Below, one piece after another: positions 33,351 through 46,094 of a stretch of DNA of 64,000 bases. The DNA lies in contig JAKTNV010000020.1 of assembly GCA_022747635.1 (NCBI GenBank), positions 1,587,501-1,651,500 of the forward strand, in the 5' to 3' direction. The stretch comes from Hetaerina americana. Taxonomy: Eukaryota > Arthropoda > Insecta > Odonata > Calopterygidae. Position 1 is the stretch's first letter; every line of letters begins with the position of its first letter. The notes below the pieces were generated by a model, which ran no database searches, had not been told where the DNA came from, and saw only the letters and a program-made list of their open reading frames with translations. A program made the position numbers and the translations under genes.

Positions 33351-35835
33351 TATCAGTTCTAGCTGTACAGTTTTTTAATCGACTGAGTCCTGCTGCTTTT
33401 GGCGCAGACATTGCACGCATGAGTAGCCACCGAAGTTCGACAACTGATATCCCAACACGCTGCGCGTAGAGACATACGAGTGACTCGTATATTCATCGGC
33501 CTTAAAATAATAGAATGCCTTCATTGCTCTTCAGAGTGAATAGTTTTGTGAGTGAATTCAATCGTGCGGTGCGATTGCGAAGAGAGATTCTGGGGCGGAG
33601 CGGCGTCCTCGCCGCTGCACAGCCGAGGACAAATCTGGTGCAGGCGAGGAGTCGAGCACAAAAGCGGCGAATCGTCCGTCAGTCCGATAGCATCTTGGTG
33701 CTCTCCCAACGGCAGTGTCGAGCGCCAGTTCAACAAACGGGTCATTCCGAGGTAGTGACAGATTGAGAGTGATGTTGTTCAGGAGAAAAGAAGTGAAAAA
33801 AGAATTGACTAAAAGAAACGGGTCATTCAAATGAAACGGAATTTAAGTATTTGCGACGAAAATCTTCAGACTACACAGATAATACCGCGGCACACTTCGG
33901 CTGGATTCAATTTAAAATTATTTCACAATCTGAAAGCAGAGGACACTCCTAAAATATTAGGGAGGCCATTATCAATTGCCATGGCTCGGTATTTTACTAA
34001 TTCACAGCAAGGCAAGCTCGCCAAGCAATTCCCGCCATAATGGAAGTGTATCCTTAAAATGATTTCATTTCTTTTGCACCTCGAACGTACAGCAAGGTCA
34101 ACTGTTAAGTCTCCAAACACGAATGACTTTTATAAACGCGTAAACGTAATAATTACACAAACTAAATATTTATTCTATAATTTCGTGGTTCAGTCGCGCG
34201 GGGCAAAATCTTCCGAATCGACAAACATTCATTCACGCATTAGCTAGATGTGCTCATGCTTGGAAGACGGGCACGTGGGCTGAGAAGGGGAAGCCAAAGA
34301 GTATTCGGCACACCGCGCCAATACACTCCCAGGATATTTCCCGGCAAATACCACAAAAAAATGTCTTAAAATAATCTACTTTCTTAATGAAGGAGCGACT
34401 TAATGTATAAAGGGAGCGGCTCACTTGCACAAACGTAAGTATAGTCATGAAACAATTAAACGATTTGGAGAAAAAAGGAAAATTCAATATCTGACGTCAA
34501 TGCATTATCATACGCAGAAAGCGCTGAATAAGAGCTGGAATGTGCCGGCAAGCAGGCACTCGTCAGGCCCGGGACCAAAGGTAGCAAGGCACACCTTTGA
34601 ACCCACGCGAATGGTTGGAAATGAAGTTTTGAGCTGCTGGACTTTGAATTATTTTCATATTCCCGCTGCGCAGGTGGATGCGATCCACCCACCCGATCGA
34701 TTGAATCGCGAAATGGGAGTCGCGCAACGCCCTTGAGGCATCAGAGCAGAAAAAATACTTCGGCGGGGTTCGAGAGGCTAGCGCAAGGTTCAGTTATTAC
34801 GGACACGATAGTGTTTCCTTGAAACAGATCCCAGATTGGAGGGCTTGCCACGCCAGCGGCACCGCCACTGCGTGATCCAATGTTATAAATAAAATGTACG
34901 TACGTGTATTAAGTCAATCAGCCAAAACTTAAATTCACTAACATCTTGCTCCAATCACGCCACAAAGTTGTCAACAGGTGACGGCTGAACTAGCACCGAG
35001 TATAACCATCGACAAATGCTTCCGCAGTCCAACTTCCAAAAATCATCTGATAAATATTTTGGTGAGATAATTTTAGAAAATCAGATAAATAAAACCGAAA
35101 GTAAATAACGCCTATGTTGAGGATACTGCACGGTGAAGGAAGGAGGGTCGCCGACTCTCAAGCCGCCATTCAACTGGAGCCCAGGGGTCCACTATTGTCA
35201 GATTGAAACAACCAATCTCCAAACTGCCCTCTCCACGGATTCAATTCAACACACGCGCACCAAACTACCTCGATTTGAGCACGGATTACGAGTAGATCCC
35301 TTGAAGGACTCTTGAGGAGTTTTAACTGGGCTAATTTAATTTAGAGGCAATATAAGATTGGAGGAGGACGGAATTTTTGCGCTTACAGCCTAGACAGCTT
35401 AAGGAATGCAAGAATAATAAGTACAATAGGGGCATTAATTTTAATAGGAAAAAATAATGAGAAAATAGCAATTTTGAATAAATGCAGGGATGTGCATGAA
35501 TACCCATTTGTAAATGGTAACGAATAATATTTGTGAAAGGCATCTCGGTTGCCATTTAAAGGCTTTCAACCTTTGCGAATAAGGAAACACAAGCAGCTCA
35601 AAAGTTTTCTCATCAGAATAAATGCATTCCAGCAAAGTTGAGTTCACCTTCCTTCAATTGAGTTCCCTTTAGGAAAAAATCCGAACAACTAAATGGAAAA
35701 ATAACTGAATATAGCGCATTTTAAAAAGTCACATTCATTGTAACTACGTCGCATATTTTACGCTAATTCAATTCTCCATAACCAGCAATTCACTATTTAT
35801 TAATTAATTAAAAATAGCAATTTTCCACAAAAATA
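33351..35835. other. no gene recognised
   Basis: No recognised element in about 2.5 kb. Frames at 33515-33830 overlap on both strands and have no recognisable domain. Confidence 0.4.
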
Positions 35836-35905
35836 AAGTTTAATGTGACCGGTTTCAATGTTACTACATCATCACCAAGCGAAACGCCTGAAACGTCTCT
35901 TTTTA
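35836..35905 (-). repeat. PLE-like end motif, single arm
   Basis: The plus strand reads GTGACCGGTTTCAATGTTAC and TACATCATCACC, a diverged copy of one arm of the hairpin at 18910-18979. It is followed by CGAAACGCCTGAAACGTCTC. Confidence 0.55.
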
Positions 35906-36469
35906 TTAGCAATTAACTAGCAAAGTATAAAATAATTGCCTCCATTTAAAAACGAACTGCAGCCATTACGCGTGCTAAACGCACTCAACCACTTCATTTA
36001 AATATGCCAAAACAATAAATCCGCTCGAGAGTGGCTTGACAAAAGGGCGGATAGGCCAAGACAATAGGCGAGTGGGGAGATAAGGAATGGGACCGGGCAC
36101 TCACTTCCACGGGCTCTTGCTTCCAGGCGGAAGAAACGCTGGCATTTGGTGAATTAATTTAAGTCGAAGGAAATATTTCGCGGGCACCACTTGCGATAAC
36201 ATCACATTCATAAACGGAGTCTGAACTCTGATTGCGCAAGTATTTCAGCTCATGTGAAACATAACAGCAATCAATCAATCTTGTAACTCGATTAAACTAC
36301 GCCGCGTCTTTTTAAGTTGGCTATGAGGAGTGATGTTTATTGGTCGCATTCGCATTATATGACTCATGTTCAGATGGGTGTACACTGCTGTGAACCAAAC
36401 TTTTATTTCCCATTGCAGTCCTTCAAAGATATACATAAATGCATATTAATGATTATATTTGTTAATGTC
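35906..36469. other. no gene recognised
   Basis: AT-rich; nothing assignable. Confidence 0.4.
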
Positions 36470-36720
36470 TTTATTAATTGCTTTTTCGTACTCCCTCTGC
36501 AAAAATTTCCACATCCTCGCAATGCGTCTTCCACCACGCTTATTTTGCTCTCTTTGTTACCCGTCTAAATTTATTATTTATCTCTAAGTACCTCCTCCTA
36601 CCTAACTCTGTATTTACATTCTTCCATCTATTTCTCTAATCTATCTTTCTAATCATCGCCTCTGTGATCCATGGTCTCCTTGTCCTTTTCCAATCGACAT
36701 TTTTGCATGTCATTCCAATT
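36470..36720 (-). mobile_element. LINE family B fragment, region between endonuclease and RT
   Basis: On the minus strand: VDWKRTRRPWITEAMIRKID, RNRWKNVNTELGRRRYLEI, then RRVTKRAK and AWWKTHCEDVEIF. This is the basic Trp-rich linker typical of insect endonuclease-RT LINEs. Two in-frame stops are seen. Confidence 0.8.
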
Positions 36721-36779
36721 AATGCCTCTACATCCCATTTCCTAAACCGCCGCCCCTCGACACCCACGGATCACGTCCC

Positions 36780-36950
36780 CATCGAGGAAACTTTTTTACG
36801 CTCGTGATATGCTCGATTCCGCCTTCCCCATCATTCCTGTACTCGTCATTTCTCCATGAGTTCCTATCACTTTTCCTCATATACCCATTTAAATGAATGT
36901 GCGCGCCATTTGGCGGGTTTTCGTGTTTAAATGTGTGTATACCTAGAAAC
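36780..36950 (+). repeat. family E tail fragment
   Basis: GTGATATGCTCGATTCCGCC, GAGTTCCTATCACTTTTCC and GCCATTTGGCGGGTTTTCGT match in order the tail and 45-base repeat of the family E units (26200-26341), with moderate divergence. Confidence 0.7.
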
Positions 36951-37030
36951 ATAAAAAAACATAAACACAGTAATCAACCCAAAGGACCGCTATGTAGGTG
37001 ATGGTAGTTCAGTACCCAGTACTAAGGTTG

Positions 37031-37560
37031 GGATAGGAACACAACCAAATATAGTTTGTGTTCCTATCCCTTTTCCTTATATCTGTTTCCATATAAATGA
37101 GTATTTATTCGCCGTTTGGCGGGATCTCGTGTTTGAATGTGTATTTGGCCAATGTGGCTCATCTCTTTCTTCTGGCTATGCGTGCCACGAAACGCACTGT
37201 TCCTTTCCTGTATGATATTGTATGAATTCTAACCCACTGTCCTTTCCTCTTGTGTGGTGTGTATTTCTCCTTTGGTGGGTGAAACAGTCCCCTGACGCCA
37301 TCTCTTGGCTAAAAGAATCGGGGCGCTTGGCGACATATTAGACCCACGGATCTCAGGGTAAATTACGTTTCCTCGATAGCTCAAGTGGTTAAGAGCATCC
37401 ACCCAGCGAGTGGAAAGATCCAGTGTTCGAGTCCCGGTCAAGGAAATATTTTTACTCTTGTGATCCGTTCGATTCCGCCTTCCCCACCTCTATTGTGTTC
37501 GTCCTTTATGTGTGTTCCTATCCCTTTTTCTTATATCTGTTTCCATATAAATATATATAT
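37031..37560 (+). mobile_element. family E element, second copy
   Basis: Starts with a short hairpin made of an inverted tail piece and the forward tail (GGGATAGGAACACAA at 37031-37045 against TTGTGTTCCTATCCC at 37057-37071). It continues through GAGTATTTATTCGCCGTTTG (the 45-base repeat, diverged), a leader of about 270 bases, then the tRNA-like part GATAGCTCAAGTGGTTAAGA (37375-37394) with B-box-like GTGTTCGAGTCCCGG (37424-37438), and the tail to about 37550. Compared with 25756-26341 it keeps the B box that copy lost. Confidence 0.75.
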
Positions 37561-37664
37561 AAATAATATATATAATATATATATATATATACTCAGTTAT
37601 ATGGAAACAGATATAAGAAAAAGGGATAGGAACACACATAAAGGACGAACACAATAGAGGTGGG

Positions 37665-37667
<3 letters not shown>
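37480..37667. repeat. perfect 71-bp inverted repeat of family E tail
   Basis: Arms 37480-37550 and 37597-37667 are exactly complementary, with a 46-base AT-rich spacer. The right arm is an inverted second copy of the element's tail. A long hairpin can form. Confidence 0.92.
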
Positions 37668-37706
<39 letters not shown>

Positions 37707-37717
37707 GTGTGTGTTTG

Positions 37718-37778
<61 letters not shown>

Positions 37779-37815
37779 ATATCTATATATATATATATAC
37801 CCAAACACACACATA
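37668..37815. repeat. TA microsatellite with inverted GTGTTTGGG borders
   Basis: TA runs with TATGTGTGTGTTTGGG at 37704-37719 and its exact complement at 37800-37815, so the whole tract is palindromic. Confidence 0.9.
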
Positions 37816-40800
37816 AATGCATGCATTTTTATTTTTCATTTATCTCAAACCAGCATTGGAAATATTAATATAGTCGTGGCCCTGGCGCGGTGGGGTGCGG
37901 TGGTTTCTTGAAGATTCTCAGGGGCGGACCCAAGGCGTCTCCAAAGCTCCCGGCCATTAATACATTTCGGAGGGCGAGTGTGACTATTCATGAGTGTCTC
38001 TAATGGCGCTGTCATATGTCACCTGATAGTGGGGACCACTCTTGCCCGCGTTGAAGCGGCACGGGCCCCAGGGGCTGGGCGGGGCGAGGGGTGGGCGCGG
38101 AAAGAAGCGGCCTTCCCGGTGGAGGGAGGGACCCAAAGAAGGGGAGTAATCGGGATCCGCTGGTGGGTCGAATCAGTGAAGAGTTTCTTCGTGGGGAGGG
38201 GGAGAAGGCAATGGTGGGTGGATGGGAGGGGGGCACCCACCCCTTCCCTCCCCGAGCTTCATTTATCAATCGCCCCCCACGGCCACAGCTGACGTAGTTC
38301 TCCTAATCCCACCCCTTCCACTGACCAGCTTCCTCCCCCATCACCCGCCGCTGGAGCAGACAAGGGGGGCGCGCCTTCCCCACCTTATTTCCTTCCAACA
38401 ACCCCCTTCGCACCCCCAAGGGGGCCTCCTTCCTTCCTGCCGAGTGAGATACTCCGATTTCCCTCCCTCCGAGGCAGAGACGATCCCCGCCATGGATTCG
38501 CCCCATCCCTCGCTCCCTTCCCATCTCACCCACGCATTCACTTCGCGTGCAAGACGCAGCTCCGACCGGCGCCTGTCGGGAGCCGGTGGAGTCCTTTTCT
38601 GGCTGATGGTTCGATTGCTTGGTGGCCTGCGGGCGTGGGCTCAGTGGCAGGGCCACAGCTGCGGCAGGTTCGCGGGCCCGATGAGCGCCCTCCGTCGGCC
38701 ATTTCAAACGCGTTGATCGTGAACTTTTTTGAGGAAGAACCAATTTCTTTTTACCGGTAAACTTTCTGCTTCACACTGCGCATGGGACATGGTTTATCCG
38801 ATGTAAGACATGGACGGTATTAAGAGCAGGTGAGGAAAAACAGAAGGAAAAGGGATAGTGCGGGAGAGTGGCAAATATTACAAGGGAATCCCTCCCTCGC
38901 ACGTGAGTGCGATAAAGAACTTGTAAAAACGTTTCGAAAAACAAGAAACAAATCAAAGGAATTAAAAATTTGAATCGCAATATTCTTAAAGGGTAGAAAC
39001 TTTGACCAGAGGAATGGCGAAATATATCCTGAGAATTTCGGAGAATAACCGAGGCTTGGAAGATGCCAAGTGAATTGAAGGGTATGCGAAGGCCGGGAAT
39101 AATGAAATCACGAAGACGCAATTTCTTATGAGAGCAAAGAGAAAGGGACCTCCCAACGAAAAACCGTCATAGAAGTGATGGTTCATGATGATAAATGCCA
39201 ATTAACGAAGAGGAAAGCTCGCGTTTCATTAGTATTAGAAACTTTATAAATCGAAATTTATTTTATCTTATGTTCATAAAGAAGCACACGAGGTTGCGTT
39301 TGAAATGCTGCATCTTGAGTAGTCAGAATTCCACGATCGAAAGTCGAGTCCTTTGCCGCGTCTTACGAATCCGATGCATAATTCACGAGAGCTTATTTCG
39401 GGTGGAGGGTCAGAGGGACACCTATTGGTTTCCGAAGAACGGACGAGAGCAAACGGAATGAAAAGGGAGGAGAGGCACAGTCCCGGGAATTGGACTGACA
39501 CTTAATTGGGCGCGAATCGGAAAGAAAGGGGCGGGCTTGGTTCGCGGGGTCGGGGGATAAAGTTAGAAGGAATGGGTTCGGAGGGTGAGGGAATGCGAGG
39601 GGGAGGGGCGGGAGGAGTGATGTGCAGGGGTGCAGAGAGCCCCCCTCCGACGGGAACTAGGAACGAAACTTTAATTTTGCTCCGGGACGAACACCCTGAG
39701 GAAAACAAAGGCACCCCCACGTGCAAGTGAAATTGGCTGCGTCGCGGGGTATTGCTCCGTATAAGCTTCTGGGTCATAATGCACTTGGTTCGGCAAAGTG
39801 TGCTTTGAGGTCAAAAAGGGATCGCTGCAACTGATCGCTTCAATTTTCATATGCAATGCCTCATTTTTCGACACTACTAAAGGCCATCATTTAAACATAA
39901 ACATGGTAGGAAAATCAATGAATACATAGAAACTATCACCATTACCACTTATGGAGATATCGTGAAGTAAATTTACGGCTGTCGAGAATTGCCAACGTGA
40001 AGAATAATTATATATTTACGCCCTGCAATACAATACGCTACGTACACCGAACATGGCGCGTCACCAGCAGCAAGAGATTGGTTTAGAACCTCATTCAATG
40101 TAATACTAACAGAAAACCAATGCTGTTATCCGCAACATTCATACATTAAAAGCATCAATGAGATTTAGACGTTAGTATTATAGACAATAAAACGTTCGGA
40201 AAAAACTTTTAAAATAATGGAAAAAAATTCAAATTAATCATCGTCAAGTGTAGAAATCAATACCATCTTCGTGAGCACGTGCTTCGATCGGAACGGCACC
40301 TCCTTCGCTCATCTCCCCCTGGGGGGGGGGGGTGAGAATGAAAGAGCCCCCCCCCCAGAGGGATGCGCAATCACCCCGGCAAACAAGGGCGGCGGGACGG
40401 GAAAAAATGTTTCGAGCCAACCACGAGAGCGAATTTGGGGTAATCGGCGGATTAGCGTTCTTGAAGTCCCCCTGGAGGCTGGGAATGGGGGAGGGGAGAT
40501 CGGATTGGGACCTCTTGGCAGATGGAAATAAGTCAAATCAACCAATCAACTAATTGGTCAATGTTTACTCGTTTGAATCTTCGGCGGGAGCCATTTACTG
40601 CACGTTTTTGCACCATCCGTAATGCCATTATTCCCGCACAAACCCAACGGCACGGGCCTTGAGATTTAGCGTGTACCATTATAATCCACGTCAATGCTCC
40701 ACACGGGCCGAGGGCTTCGTGCTGATTGTCAGCTGACAGCACAGTGTGTGTGCCGACGCCCCATGCCATCAAAATGGCCTTCTCATGAAGGGCGTTTACA

Positions 40801-41289
40801 ATTTAAAAAGTGTGGCGAAATGAAATTTTCTCCAGTAATGCATAGCGCTATAATCTTCGTCGACTTTGCAATAAGCCTTATCTCGGTGAAAACGAAACTG
40901 TATCTTCGTAATTGAAATTGCAGATGAGCCAAAAGCCATGTAGAGGAGCAATGCGGTCCCTGCAAACCGCGAAGCACATTTGGAAAATAGTGAAAGCGCG
41001 GAAGTATATTTCGCGAGCATCAGCATAGAGTCTGCTTAATTAAAGAGACACCCTGCTTTCGCAGAAAAGTAACATCTTTCATTGCAGATAAAATTCTTTA
41101 GAATCAAAACTTGTACAAGTACGAATACATTTTTTACTCCTGTTCATTAGTTATCGTTTTAGGAATCTTGAATCAGCTTTAGGGTATTTGCAAAAATTAG
41201 CTTTTCGATGAGGCAACAATAAAAAACTAAACCAAAAGAAATTGCATCATGCAAACTATTGCACGAATACAGTTTTCTTGGCATATTAA
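37816..41289. other. no gene recognised
   Basis: GC-rich at 38020-38720 (overlapping frames on both strands, compositional), G-rich at 39500-39650, G and C homopolymers at 40321-40365. No domain, tRNA or element recognised. Confidence 0.4.
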
Positions 41290-42665
41290 CCATCGCCAAC
41301 CTCCATCTATTTCCATCTTAAACGACCTGACAATTTGCCCATCTCAAGATGCAGTAAGACCTTCGTTCCATACAATTAGCCTACAATTATAGACCGGTAA
41401 GCATGACCTCAGTTGTTTGCAAAATAATGGAAAAAAGAATCACTGACTACATTCGGGAATGGTGGACAAGAGATAGATTCAAACACCAACATGGGTTTAG
41501 AACGGGATCCTCGTGTGAAACGCAGCTTATGGGATTTAGCCAATATATCGGCGATGCAATAGATGAAGGAAAGGATGTGGATGCAGTAATCGTTGATTTT
41601 TCGGCAGCTTTCGACCGAGCGCCTCACGATAAATGTTAAAGTTGAATTCGTTACCATTGGATTTGAGGGTAAAACAATGGATAAAAAATTTTCTTAGAGG
41701 CAGAACTCAAAAAGTAAAATTAGGGGATACATTTCAAAATGAGGCGAGCGTTTTAGCAGCAGTTCCACAAAGCAGTGTTCTAGGGCCATTACTCTTCCTT
41801 CATTACGTTAACGATCTACCAAATAATTTACATTCCCAAATAAGACTCTTTGCTGATGACTGCATTATATACAGACGGGTAGAGCATGTAAATGACCCCG
41901 TAATACTACAAAATAAGATCGATCGCCTTGGTGACTGGGTTACAAATAATGATATAGGCATTAACATAAGAAATAGTAAGCATATACATTTTTCAAATGA
42001 AAATAATGGACAAAAGGATATTTACACCCTCTTTGGATAAGGAATCCTATGTAGCAGTTATTGCAAATATTAAGGCGTTTACCTAACGAGGGATCTTGGG
42101 TGGGGAGTCCAAGTAGATAATTTGGCACGGAAGGCATGTAAAGTACTTCATTGGCCAATGATAAATTTAAAAGGAAGTAGCGTAGCCACAAAAGAAAAAG
42201 CATATAAGGTACTAGTTATCCCTATCCTAGAATACTCCTCCATAGTATGGGATCCATATGAGGTGGGACATATTAAAAAAATAGAAAAAGTTCAAAGAAA
42301 GGAGGCAAGATATGTACTCGGAAGGTACAAAAGAACAGATAGTGTCACGGAAATGTTAGATATACTGAAATGGGAGAGTTTGAAAAATAGAAGAAAAAGG
42401 AGTAGGTTAGGCGCGATGCATAGAATTGTTAAAAAGGACGAAGCGTGGGAAGATTTATGGAAAGAAATAGAAAAGCCTAACTTTAAGGGAAAAAACAACC
42501 ATAGTTTAAAAATAAAAATAACGCAAAAAACAAGTAAGAAAAAGTACTTTTTTTAAATAGCATTATTATTGGTTGGAACCAGCTGCCTGGAGGTTTGTTT
42601 GAGCCCTTTCCATCCAATTTTAGAAGTTTTAAGCATAAATATAAAGCAGCCACTGGGTAATAAAC
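41290..42665 (+). mobile_element. LINE family D, RT to 3' end, frameshifted
   Basis: Non-LTR RT distinct from families A to C. Pieces: NYRPVSMTSVVCKIMEKRI (about 41384-41440), HGFRTGSSCETQL, AVIVDFSAAFDRAPHDK (ends at a stop, 41637), then in another frame AVPQSSVLGPLLFLHYVNDL and RLFADDCIIYRR with the catalytic FADD intact (41848-41880). Next comes YLTRDLGWGVQVDNLARKA (about 42085-42135, with a frame change), ILEYSSIVWDPYEVGHIKK and RKEARYVLGRYKRTDS. The end at about 42570-42610 reads WNQLPGG, the usual C-terminus. At least two frameshifts; inactive as it stands, but well preserved. Confidence 0.85.
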
Positions 42666-44004
42666 TTCATTGTAGTTATTAAAATATTGTTTGCATGTTA
42701 TGTGGACGGCATTTTGCATGTGATGTGGAAGTTTGTTTGCATGTGATGTGGAAGTGTCATTGTTTGTAAGAATATTTTGTCTCCTATCTGTTTTTCTATT
42801 GCGTTTATGTACGTATTTTTCGTTGTAAGATTGATCATTGAACAAATTTGACCGTTGCCTCCAGGAAAATCGCCTAATTGCAACTTAATTCTTAAATAAT
42901 AATACGTTCTAGAAGGAGATCAGTCTTTTTGCGAAGGGAGCGGTTTATGGTCACTGGTTTTACGGCGCAGAGAGTGGCACAGCTGAAAGAGTCAACTATT
43001 CGGAGGCAGCATCTTTCATCGCGAGCAGATCACCACCGCAGTAGGCCTTAGCGACGACCGAGGGGTCGAGCGATGGAAGCGGGAAGGAGGGGAGGAAGAG
43101 GGGGTGTGTGCAAAGAAGGGGTGTGTGAAGAGGGGGGTGCGGACGGAGGCGTCGTCGCACGCGTTTACGAGGAGCTCCCGACGCCAACTCCCATCTCCCT
43201 TGGACGGAAAAAAGAAGTTGAATTTAAGAAACAGCTTGAGGAAAGAGGGAAGAAGAGAATACTCGTTGATTTGAATGGACGAAGGACGCTGGGACGAAAA
43301 ACAAACATTAAATAAGAGCGGAATTAAAAAAATAATGTAAGAGGATGCAGGATTCCGCGAGAGGTTGAATCGAACGGTCCAAACGCAGATGATTAACAAT
43401 CAGGGCGGAGGGGGGCAAAGAGGGGAGGGGCGATCTATCTCGTGGGGCACCCGAGAGATGGCGTGCGTTGAAAACGCGAGAGCAGATTCATGGGGTGGTG
43501 AAGGGGTGAGGGGAGGCCGGGGAAGGGGAGTCCAGTGTCGGGGGATGGAAACACCTGGAAGGGTTGAAATGCGAGGGTATATGGTGTGGAATAGCAGGGC
43601 CCCCCACCCTAGGAAGGGAATATTTGGGCAAAGGAGGGTTGAGGGCGCGTAGGGAGGGAGGAGGGGAGGGGGAGGAGGGAAGGGGCACTCGCTCGAGAGA
43701 GAGTTTTTCTCGAAATGTGCGAGGAGAGAGGACTCTCACTAGAGCCTTGTTTACGCTCGCAATAATTATAACATAATTAAATATGAATATTTCTCCAAAA
43801 AAGAGGACAGTTAGAGAGAAGAGGAGAGTTATTTAAATTAGAGAGTTATTAATGAGAAAATGACAGGTAAACACCCAGACATGGATGAAGAGTTGTCAGA
43901 AAACACCACGATTGAAAAATTGATCATTTTCCTAGCTAAAGTTAAGTTACGCGTCCGCATGTAACCGCGGCCGGCTGCTTAACCGTATTTATTGATTTTT
44001 TGTA
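42666..44004. other. no gene; G-rich block
   Basis: 42690-42750 has a short tandem repetition of GCATGTGATGTGGAAG-type units. 43060-43740 is G-rich with frames on both strands that look compositional. Confidence 0.4.
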
Positions 44005-44255
44005 ATATTTATACCCTGCAAGCCACCGCTAGGGTGTGTGGTAGGAGGTGGATACACACCAGAATAATTTTTACCCGAACATGACCCTACCGCGGTCGGA
44101 TAATGTTATTCTGATCCCTTATGGTTCCTGGAAAAAATGACATCTTAAATCTCTCTCTTCTACACTTGATCTCTCTAGTTTTACCAGCCTGATCTCTCCT
44201 ACCAGAGTACGATGTGGGTAATAATACATTTTCAACCTCACTGCTGGTTTAATTT
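44005..44255 (-). mobile_element. LINE family C 3' end
   Basis: Begins at TACCCTGCAAGCCACCGC (plus strand, 44014) and continues through the family 3' sequence with CCGCGGTCGGATAATGTTAT (44089-44108); parallels 9925 and 54905. No frame preserved. Confidence 0.8.
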
Positions 44256-46094
44256 AACCAAATGAGCCAGTTTTGACTCTCGAACTTGCTCCGCAAGGGT
44301 GGAGCAAACAAGACCGCATCGAGATGAAAGAGGGCACGGCGCGGCACCACGGGAGGCATGCCGTGCCCGGATCGATGGAGATGGATTGAGTGGAGAGGAG
44401 AAAGACTCGGAAGGAGGAGCGACCACTATGCGATGGGAGCGATGAATGAGACGGCGTGGGTGCGGCGGAGGGGTCCTTGGTTCCTGGGCAACCAAGGTGG
44501 AGTGGGAAACTGAGAATGGACCGGACACGTCAGAGGAGGGGTTGAGGAGTACGGCGAGTAAAAGAACAGAGAGGGCATACACATTTTAGGGGTCAAATGC
44601 ACACTGTATTCCCCATGAGTGCATGAAAACACCTTTGCGCCCAATGGGCCCGGCTCACGTCTTCGTTGATCGTTCTCTCACGGATCCTTCCATCCATGGT
44701 CCACTTCTCTCGACGGCGAGGCCTCCATCGACGCAGCGTTGTGCGTGCGTGAGCATCCACTTAGCGAAACATCCCCGCCTTGTTCCTGGGGGCGGCACTG
44801 TCCCATCGGTCATGGGCAGGGCGGGGGGGGGGGCAAAAAACCCTTCGGGACTGCAGGCGAGGGGGGGGGGCACCAGCCCTTTCGGGGAGCGAGCCGTTTC
44901 GGCGCAGGCGGAGAGTCGGCGTTCGTGAGATACTTTCCGAGAGCGAGGTAGTGTTGCCCCAGAGAAATCAATTCCTCGCCGCCCCCCTCTTTCGCCCCTT
45001 CACGGCACCATCCAAAAGCATCCCTCCCCTCCTCTCAGTGCCACTAGAGACTTCCCTCTTGGCTATTTTATTAATTATATTTCCGTGTCGAACAACCCGA
45101 GTAATTATCGCGCATAATGCTTAATGACGCCCTTTCACCCCGACCCCCGAGGGCTGGAGCGGAATTTGCTGGTTGGCCGACCTCCTGCGCCCCCCCCACC
45201 CTCTCCAGCTACTTCTCGAGGCGAGTGGGATAATCGGCAATATTTCGAAACATTTGCCACCAAAATAATCGCGCACCCGAGGAAACAGTTAGAGCATCCG
45301 AAGCGAAGGACTGCAAATGCGCGCAATGGGAAGCGCACGAAAGCAGGAGAAACAGAAACGGCGTGCATCAAAACACTTTCCATCTGACAAAGTTGCTACA
45401 TTATTTTTCATTTTTTCAATATCAATTGCGTCAAATATTTCACGAAATCAATGAACGTAGCTAGTATATGTAAATTTTTATTTTAATTAAAATTAATGAT
45501 ATCAGAAAATTCCTTTGGTGCTTCTCTGGTACTTTACCATGCACCAAACCCAACCGTTTCCCATTTAAAGCATTAATCTGTTCAAGAAAACGTTATCGAC
45601 GCAGCTGTACTCTTTTTCAATATTTCGTCAATGTAGAAAAATATGAATGTTGGCCTATAATTATTCAAATCTGTATTTATTCCACCTTTAACCACAAGTT
45701 TGACGATGGCCTCATTCATACCACATGAAATCACACCTGTGGTCAGAATAATGAAATCAATAAACCCATTTTAGACAGATGCATCAAAATATTTTAGTTT
45801 CGAGTCACCCATCCTGACATTATCGCAAGCTGGCCCCTAACTCGGGCAAGTAGTAGTATTTAGTAACTGGGAGAAAATTTTCTAGCATCCTGACCTTTGG
45901 CATCAAATATGTAAGTTCTATTTGGCAAGATGAAATAAGTCCATGGCTCACAAGACAGTTATGGTTTATCGACGAGGAGTAATTTACAAATTTCCTTAAA
46001 AATGCTAGTGCTACGTCAAAAACTTCATATTTTTAAAAGTGCCCATTGCATGATTTCATTCGCCAAAAGAGAGATTTCATTTAATTTCAGATTT
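44256..46094. other. no gene recognised
   Basis: GC-rich to about 45220 with G runs at 44822-44832 and 44862-44870; AT-rich afterwards. Nothing assignable. Confidence 0.4.

Noticed and set aside
37490..37911. Tyr/Ile-rich proteins (also at 12809-13012, 25533-25796 and 27072-27323)
   Set aside because: They are translations of TA microsatellites.
42690..42750. Tandem repeat of GCATGTGATGTGGAAG-like units as a satellite or CRISPR
   Set aside because: Only two to three imperfect units at the 3' side of a LINE; too short for a satellite.
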